Positions 24,614 through 31,925 of a DNA stretch of 38,109 nucleotides are shown here, piece after piece (position 1 is the first letter of the stretch; each line of letters begins with the position of its first letter). The stretch lies in contig JAFUWA010000027.1 in NCBI GenBank assembly GCA_017477355.1, forward strand, positions 1 through 38,109, written 5' to 3'. Source of the stretch: Clostridia bacterium. Its GTDB lineage: Bacteria; Bacillota; Clostridia; TANB77; CAG-508. The notes under the pieces are model-generated. The model ran no database searches and had not been told where the DNA came from. It worked only from the letters and a program-made list of their open reading frames with translations. The translations under genes were made by a program, and so were the position numbers.

Positions 24614-24852
24614 CTACTTCATCTTCTTTCAATTGAAAACAAAAATCTTCTGGAAATCTTTCTATAGTTCTTTTCATTGCCTTATTAATATTTTTGGTTT
24701 CATAATGATATAGTCTTGCAACATCACTATCTAACATCACCTGCTTTCCTCTTATCGTATAGATTAGATTTTTTATTTCTTCATTTGTAAATTCTTCTAA
24801 TACTGTCATTTCTTCATTTTGCATAAATTATCACATCCTTTTTACAGAATAC

Positions 24853-24881
24853 ATTTTAAAACATTTGTTTGCACATGTCAA
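24853..24881 (-). promoter_or_regulatory. Promoter of the ORF6N gene
   Basis: A perfect TTGACA (24876-24881) is followed after 17 bases by TAAAAT (24853-24858) on the minus strand, with an AAGGA ribosome site and the ATG at 24824. Palindrome 6 lies 27 bases upstream of the -35. The gene therefore still has strong expression signals. Confidence 0.8.
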
Positions 24882-24908
24882 GTATATTTTTACTTAATTT
24901 TAAAAAAC

Positions 24909-24935
24909 TTTAAGGTCACAATTTGTGACCTTAAA
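24909..24935. repeat. AATT-centred palindrome 6
   Basis: Perfect 13-bp arms (TTTAAGGTCACAA / TTGTGACCTTAAA) surround one central base. Read on the minus strand in the phase of the ORF6N motif it spells LRSQIVTLK, although no gene is here. Confidence 0.92.
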
Positions 24936-24956
24936 CAATTCTATTTTTCTTCTATA

Positions 24957-24983
24957 TTTGAGATCACGAATTGTGATTTCAAA
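24957..24983. repeat. AATT-centred palindrome 7
   Basis: 13-base arms with two G-T pairs on the plus strand. Its centre is 48 bases from that of palindrome 6, the same period as the pair inside the gene. In the same phase it spells LKSQFVISN, followed four codons later by a stop. Confidence 0.85.
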
Positions 24984-25003
24984 TTACTTTTTTCAGAGTA
25001 TAA

Positions 25004-25036
25004 AAATAACTTGTTTCAAATTGAAACAAGTTATTT
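25004..25036. repeat. AATT-centred palindrome 8, also a likely terminator
   Basis: Perfect 16-bp arms (AAATAACTTGTTTCAA / TTGAAACAAGTTATTT) surround one central base, six bases after the stop of the Ig-like gene. T-rich sequence follows on the minus strand. In the ORF6N phase it spells NLFQFETSY. Confidence 0.9.
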
Positions 25037-25042
25037 CTTATT

Positions 25043-25911
25043 TTAATGTAAGCTTACATTAGGCTCACTATAAGTTGCTTCTAAAGTATTGCTAATACTA
25101 AAATTTACTGTAATTAATGAAGTGCCATCTTCATATAGTTTTATTAGATAATTTCCGTTCTTCTAAACTTCCATATAGTGGAGTCCAATCTATTCTTTTC
25201 TCTATCATCTGATTGCCCTCTATACTTTCGACAGTGCTTTGACTAGAAACTTCTGAAATTGTTTCTAAGTCTTCATAAATATATTCTGGTCCTGTTCCGC
25301 ATAGCTGGTGCAATAGAATTGCTTGTATTCTCTCCTAGTGTTTGTACAACACCTGTATAATTTGGGTTCTTTACTTGCTTTTGAATCATATAATGATTTG
25401 AATAAACATATTGTAAATCATTCGTATCTTTTATCAAAAGATCAATACCATTATTCGTTATTTCTGATATAGAAATCTCAACATTTTCTCCAGAATTATT
25501 AAAAACTCTAAAATATTCATCTGGAATTTGGACATTACTTTCTTCGTTTGTTATTTCAATTTTTTCAATATTATTAATTTGCCCTGGAAAGCTTTCTAGT
25601 ACAAATCCATCATAATAAACTAATATTTCTTGTCCCATCTTAAATCCATCATAATTAAAATTATTTAAGTTAACTCTCAATAATGCATTATAATTTCCAA
25701 GCTCCATAACTCCTAAATAATCACTTTCTGCTCTAATAATCACTGCCTTCATTATTGCACCGGATGTATTAACATAAGTATCATCATTCTCACCTTTTGT
25801 AGCAGGAATATCTTCTTTTCCTTTTGCCTTTCCAAGTATGATAATGCTTACAGCAATTAAAATAACAGTAATTACAATTAAAAATAGTATCAATATTTTC
25901 TTTCGAGTCAT
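25043..25911 (-). pseudogene. Membrane-anchored protein with Ig-like (BIG23-type) domain, two frameshifts
   Basis: The protein has an N-terminal membrane segment (about 6-27). A beta-rich middle domain follows (YLGVMELGNYNALLRVNL). A C-terminal region resembles the bacterial Ig-like BIG23 domain (EYFRVFNNSGENVEISI, then RIDWTPLYGSLEEGNYLIK). The reading frame breaks twice. Removing the plus-strand G at 25299 joins SIAPAM to GTGPEYIYEDL. Removing the G at 25157 joins YGSLEE to GNYLIKLYEDG and carries the frame to a TAA at 25043. The restored protein is about 288 residues. It follows a membrane XRE-like gene by 42 bases, so the two were probably one operon. Confidence 0.78.
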
Positions 25912-25953
25912 TTTTCAATTCCTCCGTATCTTTAAAGTTATCATATTTCAATC

Positions 25954-26454
25954 CTACCCTAAACTTATATGTATCGCAATTCCAACAATAATCGCTAGAC
26001 CAATCAATAAACCAATTGCTAAGAAGATATTCATTTCTATTCCCCATGCTAAGCCTAGTGCAAATATTAATCCAACCCAAATTCCTATTTTTATAAAATA
26101 ATAAGCAAAAACTAATGATTTGTCAAAAAATTTGCAAACTTTTTTCATGAGTTCCATATTGATGGAAGCTAAACCATATTTTTGCATAAGTTGCTTTGCT
26201 ATTAACAAATTGTTTACATTTAAATCTAAAATTTCAGCTAAAAGATAGATGATTGTGATATCTGGATATTCTAAATCCCTTTGCCACCTTGCAATTGTTT
26301 TTTCAACAATATAATGATTCCTACTTATTAATTCTTCAGAAAGCGCCTGTTTACTATATCCTTTTATTTTCATTCCTTCAGCTAATTGTGTTCCAAATGT
26401 TTTATATTCATCAAGTTGTCTTAAAATTTCTAATTTTTCATTCTTATTACTCAT
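25954..26454 (-). CDS. XRE-like regulator fused to membrane helices
   Basis: This 166-residue protein has an N-terminal helix-turn-helix (about 18-85; QLAEGMKIKGYSKQALSEEL, then IARWQRDLEYPDI, then LAEILDLNVNNLL). Two hydrophobic segments close the protein (about 112-135 and 140-162). The pattern is that of XRE regulators carried on the membrane. It probably regulates itself and the Ig-like membrane gene just downstream. The best ribosome site (AAGGAG) is about 15 bases from the ATG, farther than usual. Confidence 0.78.
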   Translation of the reverse strand: MSNKNEKLEILRQLDEYKTFGTQLAEGMKIKGYSKQALSEELISRNHYIVEKTIARWQRDLEYPDITIIYLLAEILDLNVNNLLIAKQLMQKYGLASINMELMKKVCKFFDKSLVFAYYFIKIGIWVGLIFALGLAWGIEMNIFLAIGLLIGLAIIVGIAIHISLG

Positions 26455-26661
26455 AAGTAGATTTAATTACTCCTTAAAATTCATTAATGAAATTTTATTT
26501 TCAATCAAAAACATTTTATCATATAGACTAAAAAAATCAAATAGATATTTACCATTTCTCCTTTATAAGACATCTTACATAGTAATAGTGTACTCTAAAT
26601 CTAAAAAGGTTACAATTTTTTGTAAAAAATATACCGGCTGCAAATTGTAGTCGGTTTGTTT
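26455..26661. other. Intergenic stretch with one palindrome
   Basis: These 207 bases between the DUF1287 gene and the XRE-like gene hold palindrome 9 (26633-26655) and a small TTACAA...TTGTAA repeat near 26610-26625. No open frame looks real. Confidence 0.6.
26633..26655. repeat. AATT-centred palindrome 9
   Basis: 11-base arms (ACCGGCTGCAA / TTGTAGTCGGT) with two G-T pairs on the plus strand lie six bases after the DUF1287 stop. In the ORF6N phase it reads NRLQFAAG. It is a solitary copy, about 1.6 kb from the cluster. Confidence 0.8.
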
Positions 26662-27315
26662 TTAACTAATTCTATAATGTCCAATAATATCGTCTTTGTA
26701 AGCCTCTAAAACATCTTCTTCGTAGTGAACCTGCATTGGGTTCGCATGATGAATTAGAAATGGAATTCCCTTTTTATTTCTTTTGTCTGATATAATTCCA
26801 ATATGTCCATAAAAAATGACAATATCTCCGCCTTGCCATTCTTCAATTTCAGATAAATCTGTTGTAAGCGAAGTTGCTGTATGTTTGAAATATACCGCAA
26901 GATTTACTACTCTTCTAAAATCAATATTTTTATCTGGCTTCTCGATATTATAATCTTCCGGATGATTTAAAACATCCTCATTTACAAGCTCCATTAAATT
27001 ATATCCTGAATTCTTCAAACCTTGGGCTACAACATCTGTACAAACTCCGTATTCATCATCCGGGTATCCTGTGTCATAATATTTACTCTTATATTTTGGC
27101 TTTGTTTCTACATATTTTCTAGCATTATTTAATACATCTGTCTGATCATCAATTCCGTCATTATCCTTATCAACTTGACTTACATATTGCTCAATTCCAA
27201 AATCTTCGTTAGTGTATTGTTTGTGTGGAATGACATTGATAATGTATAATACCATAATTGTAATTATTAGTAATATCAAGAAAACAAATGTTAAAGTTAG
27301 TAATTTTTTCTTCAT
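26662..27315 (-). CDS. DUF1287 family protein, membrane-anchored
   Basis: This 217-residue protein has an N-terminal hydrophobic anchor (about 4-25) and a DUF1287 domain. That domain is related to the NlpC/P60-type cysteine hydrolase fold. The probable catalytic cysteine lies in YGVCTDVVAQGLKNSGYNL, and histidines in GDIVIFYGHIGIISD and IHHANP. A calcium-loop-like DKDNDGIDD (about residues 48-57) precedes the domain. It may cut peptidoglycan or another wall polymer; the substrate is not known. The start at 27315 follows GGAG by six bases. Confidence 0.85.
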   Translation of the reverse strand: MKKKLLTLTFVFLILLIITIMVLYIINVIPHKQYTNEDFGIEQYVSQVDKDNDGIDDQTDVLNNARKYVETKPKYKSKYYDTGYPDDEYGVCTDVVAQGLKNSGYNLMELVNEDVLNHPEDYNIEKPDKNIDFRRVVNLAVYFKHTATSLTTDLSEIEEWQGGDIVIFYGHIGIISDKRNKKGIPFLIHHANPMQVHYEEDVLEAYKDDIIGHYRIS

Positions 27316-27336
27316 ATCCTTCTCCATTTGCATAGT

Positions 27337-27585
27337 TTATTGAGCAATTCCATTATTCCATAATTCTTCACAAGATAAATCAATTTCATCATTCCATGAA
27401 ATTCCATATCCACCTTGATCTACTTTTACTTGCTTAAATAGACCATCTTCTGTTTTTAACTGTTCAAAAACTTTCCATTTTTCAAACAATGGACTAACAT
27501 CGTATTTTTTTATTATTCCATCATAAAATTCTACTTCTAACACATATTCTTCAATTGCTTTTACTTCTTTTACCTTGTGAAACAT
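27337..27585 (-). CDS. DUF2442 protein
   Basis: This 82-residue DUF2442 protein has the typical start KVKEVKAIEEYVLEVEFYDG and ending GYGISWNDEIDLSCEELW. These proteins nearly always lie beside DUF4160 genes, as here (12 bases). The pair has been suggested to be a toxin-antitoxin-like module, but its activity is not established. Confidence 0.88.
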   Translation of the reverse strand: MFHKVKEVKAIEEYVLEVEFYDGIIKKYDVSPLFEKWKVFEQLKTEDGLFKQVKVDQGGYGISWNDEIDLSCEELWNNGIAQ

Positions 27586-27597
27586 ACCTAGTTCCTC

Positions 27598-27852
27598 CTA
27601 TTTTAATGGTGGAATTTTCTTAAATTCCTGAGTTTTCCAAATTCTTAAAATGTCTTCTCTATAAATATTAAGCCATTCTTTGACTAACTTATGAGCTCTT
27701 ACTGGCAAATCTCCTTCTAGTATTTCCCCTGTTCTTATATCAATTGCTCCCATATATTCTCCATAAATTGCATGAATATGTGGAGGATTATGTTCTGCTT
27801 GTTGGAAATACATTTTAATTAAAATGCCATAAAAATTAGATAATATTGGCAT
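27598..27852 (-). CDS. DUF4160 protein
   Basis: This 84-residue DUF4160 protein has the hallmark FYGILIKMYFQQAEHNPPH followed by IHAIYGEYMGAIDI. It is the upstream partner of DUF2442. The start at 27852 lies six bases after AGGAGG. The frame continues upstream to 27897 without a ribosome site. Confidence 0.9.
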   Translation of the reverse strand: MPILSNFYGILIKMYFQQAEHNPPHIHAIYGEYMGAIDIRTGEILEGDLPVRAHKLVKEWLNIYREDILRIWKTQEFKKIPPLK

Positions 27853-28075
27853 AGCTTTCCTCCTTCCTATATTAACATAAAAGTTGCAAAAAAACAATAT
27901 TTTAAGGCATCACTTCTTTCTTTTCATAATTAAATTTTAAATTTCTGATTTTTTTGGCGAAGTGCCAAGAATTTTTTGAAATAAACTGGAATTAATATAA
28001 CATGATTTTATTAAAAAATCAAGACAAAATTTTAAGGCGGTCATAAATTGTGACCGCCTTATCTTTTTCTAATGT
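27853..28075. other. Intergenic stretch with two hairpins
   Basis: It holds palindrome 10 and a short hairpin (TTGGC, GAAGT, GCCAA at 27954-27968) followed by a T-run on the plus strand. Nothing in it looks coding. Confidence 0.6.
28033..28061. repeat. AATT-centred palindrome 10
   Basis: 14-base arms (TAAGGCGGTCATAA / TTGTGACCGCCTTA) with one T-G pair lie 14 bases after the stop of the gene at 28076. The inner part matches palindromes 1 and 6 (GGTC-CAA...TTGTGACC). Confidence 0.85.
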
Positions 28076-29152
28076 TTAAACTGGTGAAAACATAATTGAT
28101 ACCAATTCTCCATTTTCAAATACTAATTCATCATTTAATAATGGAAATACTTCTTCATCTCCATAAGCTTTTAATGTTCCTGCCTCTTGTCTTAATTGGA
28201 ATTCTTCTTCTAGTGTTCTTTCTTCTCTTCCGAATTTACATATCATATCTTTATCTAAATTAACGCTGAACATGATATCTTTTCCTACAAATCTTCCAAT
28301 TTCTCCCTCTAAAGTTTCATCTGGAACCTGTTCATAAACCCTGAACGTCAATCCATATTGTTCTTCAAGATTATTGAATCCATGAGACCATCCCACTATT
28401 CTAAGAGATAAATCTTCCTCATTATATTTCTTGTAATCCTCTTCTGTTAGTGTTAAATAAGTTACTTTGAAATCTGAAATATTTGGCTCTATAAAATCTT
28501 CATCTGTTACAACATCAAATTGATATTCATATTCTCTTAATAAAAGTGAACTATACAGTTCTAATCCTGTTTCTTTTTCTATATATAGTTCATAAGGTTC
28601 ATTATTTCTTATTTCATTAATGTCTAATACAATAAATCCAAAATCTGTAATTTCAAAACATTTATCAACATTGATACAATAACATGATTTTCCGTTATAC
28701 TCTTTTGAAGAAATTTTTACCTTTGCTAAAAACTTCAAATAATCTACTTGATTCTCAATATCAAAATAATCTTCAAAAAGAGATTCACCAAAACTACTTT
28801 CATCTTTTTGTCTTAATATAGCTACTTTACTGTCTTCATTGATAAAATACATATTTACCGTTTGATTCTCTAAGTCCTTATAACGATACATAATAGTTTC
28901 ATCATCATCATTTTCATTTTTTACCAATTCTAAATTTCCCTTTTTAAAAATATAGGATTGCATACCATTTTCATAATCTACTTTTACTTTTACATAATAA
29001 TTATCGACTTTTCTATTTTCAGCAATTTTTTGTCTTAAATCTTGGATTATCAAATGCTTTCTTACAATATTAGTCCAAAACACAACTAATATTAATATCA
29101 AGACAATTATCAAAATCGTTAATACCCTTTTCAATACTTTCTTTTGTTTCAT
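28076..29152 (-). CDS. Membrane-anchored envelope protein, paralogue of the next gene
   Basis: This 358-residue protein has one N-terminal membrane anchor (about 8-28) and a long polar outer part rich in Asp, Glu and Tyr. The anchor and following stretch (VFWTNIVRKHLIIQDLRQKI) resemble those of the gene at 29260-30327 (CFLTNIIRNMIILNPLKEKI), and YCINVDK/CYKIKNP segments also correspond. The two are probably duplicates. The repeated strands suggest a LolA-like or similar beta-rich fold, which I cannot confirm. It has its own promoter. Confidence 0.78.
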   Translation of the reverse strand: MKQKKVLKRVLTILIIVLILILVVFWTNIVRKHLIIQDLRQKIAENRKVDNYYVKVKVDYENGMQSYIFKKGNLELVKNENDDDETIMYRYKDLENQTVNMYFINEDSKVAILRQKDESSFGESLFEDYFDIENQVDYLKFLAKVKISSKEYNGKSCYCINVDKCFEITDFGFIVLDINEIRNNEPYELYIEKETGLELYSSLLLREYEYQFDVVTDEDFIEPNISDFKVTYLTLTEEDYKKYNEEDLSLRIVGWSHGFNNLEEQYGLTFRVYEQVPDETLEGEIGRFVGKDIMFSVNLDKDMICKFGREERTLEEEFQLRQEAGTLKAYGDEEVFPLLNDELVFENGELVSIMFSPV

Positions 29153-29188
29153 AAGAGTTCCCCCTTGTAAAAAGCACTATCCTTTTTT

Positions 29189-29218
29189 ATTATAGCATTT
29201 CTACTTGAAGGCTTGCAA
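29189..29218 (-). promoter_or_regulatory. Promoter of the 28076-29152 gene
   Basis: TTGCAA (29213-29218) and TATAAT (29189-29194) are 18 bases apart on the minus strand, just after the terminator of the preceding operon. Confidence 0.65.
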
Positions 29219-29223
29219 ATTTA

Positions 29224-29257
29224 TAAAAATAGGAAATGAGGAACATTCCCCATTTCC
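29224..29257 (-). terminator. Terminator of the sigma/anti-sigma operon
   Basis: A 12-bp stem (29232-29243 with 29246-29257, one G-U on the minus strand) with a 2-base apex is followed by T-rich sequence. It lies three bases after the stop at 29260. Confidence 0.85.
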
Positions 29258-29259
29258 CA

Positions 29260-30327
29260 TTAATTCAAATGACTAATGATAATTGCTTCTAATCCTTCAT
29301 TATTAGACCAATTGTAATAAAATCCAACATAATATTGGTCTTCTAAATTAATCTGAGAACTTAATTCTGACATTGCCTCTTGGTTAGGATTCTCTGTATT
29401 AGATACAATTTTAAATGAATTATCCCTATTATATTGAAATTCAAATGAACCATCATTAGAAGCATATACTTCTACTTCCAAAACATGATTTATATCTTCG
29501 TCTGTTAAATCTAATATATTCGTTAACCCAGAATTCTTCACAGAATCATTTTTATCTAAGTAAATAATGTCTGGTAATTTAGTATTATCCTCTTCGTTAT
29601 CTGAAGCATTTAAAATCATTTTGTTTAATAATTCTACAACTTCATTTCCCTTTCTATCTTTTTGATAATCTAAAAATTGAAAATAAAAATATTCTGGAGC
29701 TTCGGTAAAATCTGCTACTTTTGTTTCTCCTTCTTCTGCAAGTACTTTTAAAGCATCAAAATCTATTTTTTCAAGATGATCAAATTCATATTGATAATAT
29801 GTTGTATTACCAGTATCTCCGGTCTCTTTATCTTCACTTACTATTGCCATCGTTAAACCATTTTCTGCGCTTACATAATAAGTCATAGAAAGGGTTGGAT
29901 TTTTAATTTTATAACACTTTACCCCATTAATTTCCTTTGTCGTAATTAGGTTTACAATATATACTTCAAAGTCATCAAAATAATCTAAATCTAGTAAAAT
30001 TAAAGTTGCAGAAGCTGGATTTGGACCTGGATAATATGTTCTTTCTCCTGTTGTCATATCCTCTCTTATCATCTCATTTGTTGCTGTATTAAAATACATT
30101 ACCATATTATCTTCATTTTTTTCTATTTTGATAATATTATCAATTTTAGTTATTTTTTGATTTGCATCTCCTGATTTGATAGTATAGGAAAACGTTTCAA
30201 TCTTGCCTAAATCTCTTATTTTCTCCTTTAGTGGATTTAAAATAATCATATTTCTGATAATATTTGTCAAAAAACAAACAAGCACTATTAATAGAATTAC
30301 AAAAGTATATTTCAAAATCTTCTTCAT
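29260..30327 (-). CDS. Membrane-anchored envelope protein, paralogue of its neighbour
   Basis: This 355-residue protein has an N-terminal anchor (about 5-24) and a long outer domain in which short Tyr/Thr-rich strands repeat (MVMYFNTATNEMIRED, then CYKIKNPTLSMTYYV, then TTYYQYEFDHLEKI). It resembles the gene at 28076 in length, anchor and order of segments. It is the third gene of the sigma-factor operon, 21 bases after the anti-sigma gene. It may sense or respond to envelope state with that pair. No known family is recognised. Confidence 0.78.
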   Translation of the reverse strand: MKKILKYTFVILLIVLVCFLTNIIRNMIILNPLKEKIRDLGKIETFSYTIKSGDANQKITKIDNIIKIEKNEDNMVMYFNTATNEMIREDMTTGERTYYPGPNPASATLILLDLDYFDDFEVYIVNLITTKEINGVKCYKIKNPTLSMTYYVSAENGLTMAIVSEDKETGDTGNTTYYQYEFDHLEKIDFDALKVLAEEGETKVADFTEAPEYFYFQFLDYQKDRKGNEVVELLNKMILNASDNEEDNTKLPDIIYLDKNDSVKNSGLTNILDLTDEDINHVLEVEVYASNDGSFEFQYNRDNSFKIVSNTENPNQEAMSELSSQINLEDQYYVGFYYNWSNNEGLEAIIISHLN

Positions 30328-30348
30328 TGCTTTCTCCTCCTATTCCAG

Positions 30349-31308
30349 TTATTCTACAATTTCTATTTTTGTAATACCACTTAATGTTTGAGGGAAATTT
30401 CCGTTTAGCCCTGGATATCGAATTTCTACAGTTTGTCCGACCTGTAATTCAGATTTACTCACACTTGTACCGTTTTTTAAAATTTGCGTATCATCTGAAA
30501 CATATACATAATGAGCAAGTCCATCTGTTCCATTGATACTAATTGCAAAGTTTTCTTCATCCCTATTTATTTCTGTAATTTCAGCTTCTAAGCTTGAATT
30601 TGCTATAATTTCAATTGATTTTACATTTGTCATTTCTTCTGGATATTTATCAAGTTCATCTGTGATGAAATGCACATTCAAAAATTGCCCTTCTTTCAAT
30701 AGTGATACATCTACAACATCATTGTTAAATACAATTTCTGTATTCTCTGAAATTACAAGTTCATATTCTGCTTTTACCGTATTAGAAACTCTTTTTACAC
30801 GTAATTTAGTAATTCCATTTTCTTCAGAAATCTCTTCTAAATCTCCAATAAAAGAATTTTCAATCTGCTCTTTATAGCTTTCATCATATTTACTTAATTC
30901 TTTTCTTAATTTATCAATTTCGCCTTCATAATCTGCAGTTATATTCCAAATATATACTGCAGAATCCATAAAATCTTCATGAGTTGCAATCAATTCATCT
31001 CTCATTTGTTTATATCTAAAAATAAAGATAACCGCAACCTCTACTACCGCAATAATAAGCATTACAGTGGCAAACAATTTTAAATTACTCATTTTCATCT
31101 TGAATTTTTTGATATATTCTACATCTTGATTATTTCTTTTTTCAAAATTGACACTGAATTGTTTTTTCATTTCTTCTAACAAACTTTGACATTCTGAACA
31201 TTCTTTCAAATGCTCTTCAATAAAATGATTCGTTTCTTCATTTGTTAGCTTTTCAAGATAGTTTGGCAACAAATCTTGCACTATTTTACAATCTCTTTTA
31301 TTCACCAT
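30349..31308 (-). CDS. Anti-sigma factor with zinc-binding N-terminus
   Basis: This 319-residue protein has a short zinc-finger anti-sigma domain (Hx3Cx2C: His33, Cys37 and Cys40, in EEHLKECSECQ). One membrane helix follows (about 74-95), then a large outer region of beta-rich repeats (VDVSLLKEGQFLNVHF, then TSVSKSELQVGQTVEIRY). It should hold the sigma factor encoded just upstream until a signal is sensed outside. The start at 31308 is nine bases after GGAGG. Its first codons overlap the restored sigma gene by 11 bases. Confidence 0.87.
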   Translation of the reverse strand: MVNKRDCKIVQDLLPNYLEKLTNEETNHFIEEHLKECSECQSLLEEMKKQFSVNFEKRNNQDVEYIKKFKMKMSNLKLFATVMLIIAVVEVAVIFIFRYKQMRDELIATHEDFMDSAVYIWNITADYEGEIDKLRKELSKYDESYKEQIENSFIGDLEEISEENGITKLRVKRVSNTVKAEYELVISENTEIVFNNDVVDVSLLKEGQFLNVHFITDELDKYPEEMTNVKSIEIIANSSLEAEITEINRDEENFAISINGTDGLAHYVYVSDDTQILKNGTSVSKSELQVGQTVEIRYPGLNGNFPQTLSGITKIEIVE

Positions 31309-31788
31309 CTGCTTCACCCTCCTTTAACTTCAATTTTCCTCTATAAAAGGTTACTCTAGCCCATGTCTCTGATTTATTTAATATATCTCCAATTTCTTTG
31401 AAACTTAATTCTCCTGTAATTCTTAAATAAATTACTTCTCTTACTTCTGGCTCAAGTTTTTGCATCTTCTTGTACAAAGATGTTTTTTCCTCATTAGAAA
31501 TTACATCTTCTTCTATATCCAGCGAATCTGATAAGCTCTCTAATATTTCATCATCTATATCAATATTTCTTTGTTTTTCCTACAATAATCATAGTATAAA
31601 TGCTTTGCTATCTGGCATAACCATACTGACATTTTGCATTCTCCATTATAGCTATCAATCTTCTTAACCGCTCTGCAAAATGTTTCCTGCGTTAATTCCT
31701 CAGAAAGATCATTGCTATGAGTCAGACAAAATAAATATTTATTGACTGTTTCAAAATATTCTTTATATACTTGTTCGATATCTTGCAA
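31298..31788 (-). pseudogene. ECF-type sigma factor, one-base frameshift in the linker
   Basis: The protein begins at a TTG codon (31788) eight bases after AAAGGAGG. It reads through region 2 (EQVYKEYFETVNKYLFCLTH, then EELTQETFCRAV) to DYCRKNKE, where the frame ends in TAG. In the -1 frame the sequence goes on as NIDIDDEILESLSDSLD and a complete region 4 (PEVREVIYLRITGELSFKEIG). The TAA at 31298-31300 overlaps the anti-sigma start. An A missing from the AAAAACAAAGAAA stretch near 31565 would explain it. Its anti-sigma partner is intact. Confidence 0.8.
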
Positions 31789-31812
31789 TGTCTTTTCCTC
31801 CTTTAAGAATAT

Positions 31813-31870
31813 AACGTAAAACTTCTCATTTCGTTACAAATATTTTATAGATAAATATACTGATTTTCAA
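31813..31870 (-). promoter_or_regulatory. Promoters upstream of the first sigma gene
   Basis: A vegetative promoter TTGAAA (31865-31870), 17 bases, TAAAAT (31842-31847) is followed by an ECF-like pair TGTAAC (31833-31838), 16 bases, CGTT (31813-31816) on the minus strand. The second suggests autoregulation. Confidence 0.45.
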
Positions 31871-31884
31871 TAGCATTTTGTAAC

Positions 31885-31918
31885 AAAAAAGACTAAATGA
31901 AAATTCATCTAGTCTTTT
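31885..31918 (-). terminator. Terminator after the DUF4179 gene
   Basis: A 15-bp stem (31887-31901 with 31904-31918; one G-U on the minus strand) is followed by T-rich sequence, eight bases after the stop at 31926. Confidence 0.88.
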
Positions 31919-31925
31919 AATTCAA

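Larger units (their letters stand above)
23883..24824 (-). pseudogene. ORF6N-domain protein with PLD-like C-terminus, interrupted by one in-frame stop
   Basis: A promoter and start at 24824 open an ORF6N DNA-binding domain (IYTIRGKQVMLDSDVARLYH, then RFPEDFCFQL). A TAA at 24567-24569 halts translation at residue 85. The same frame then goes on as SLRFQIGTLKNSKRG, YLPYVYTEQGISML and a C-terminal phospholipase-D-like module ending HDRFIIIDRKELYHCGASI. The stop lies inside a 48-bp unit that repeats the palindrome coding for LRFQIGT. Without one unit the protein would be about 297 residues with the usual ORF6N consensus. Known relatives are phage-derived regulators. It may be a switched-off gene rather than a dead one. 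Confidence 0.85.

Noticed and set aside
23802..25036. CRISPR array
   Set aside because: The repeats are palindromes with differing arms and irregular distances (28, 36, 48, 50 bases and a large gap). There are no identical direct repeats, unique spacers or cas genes.
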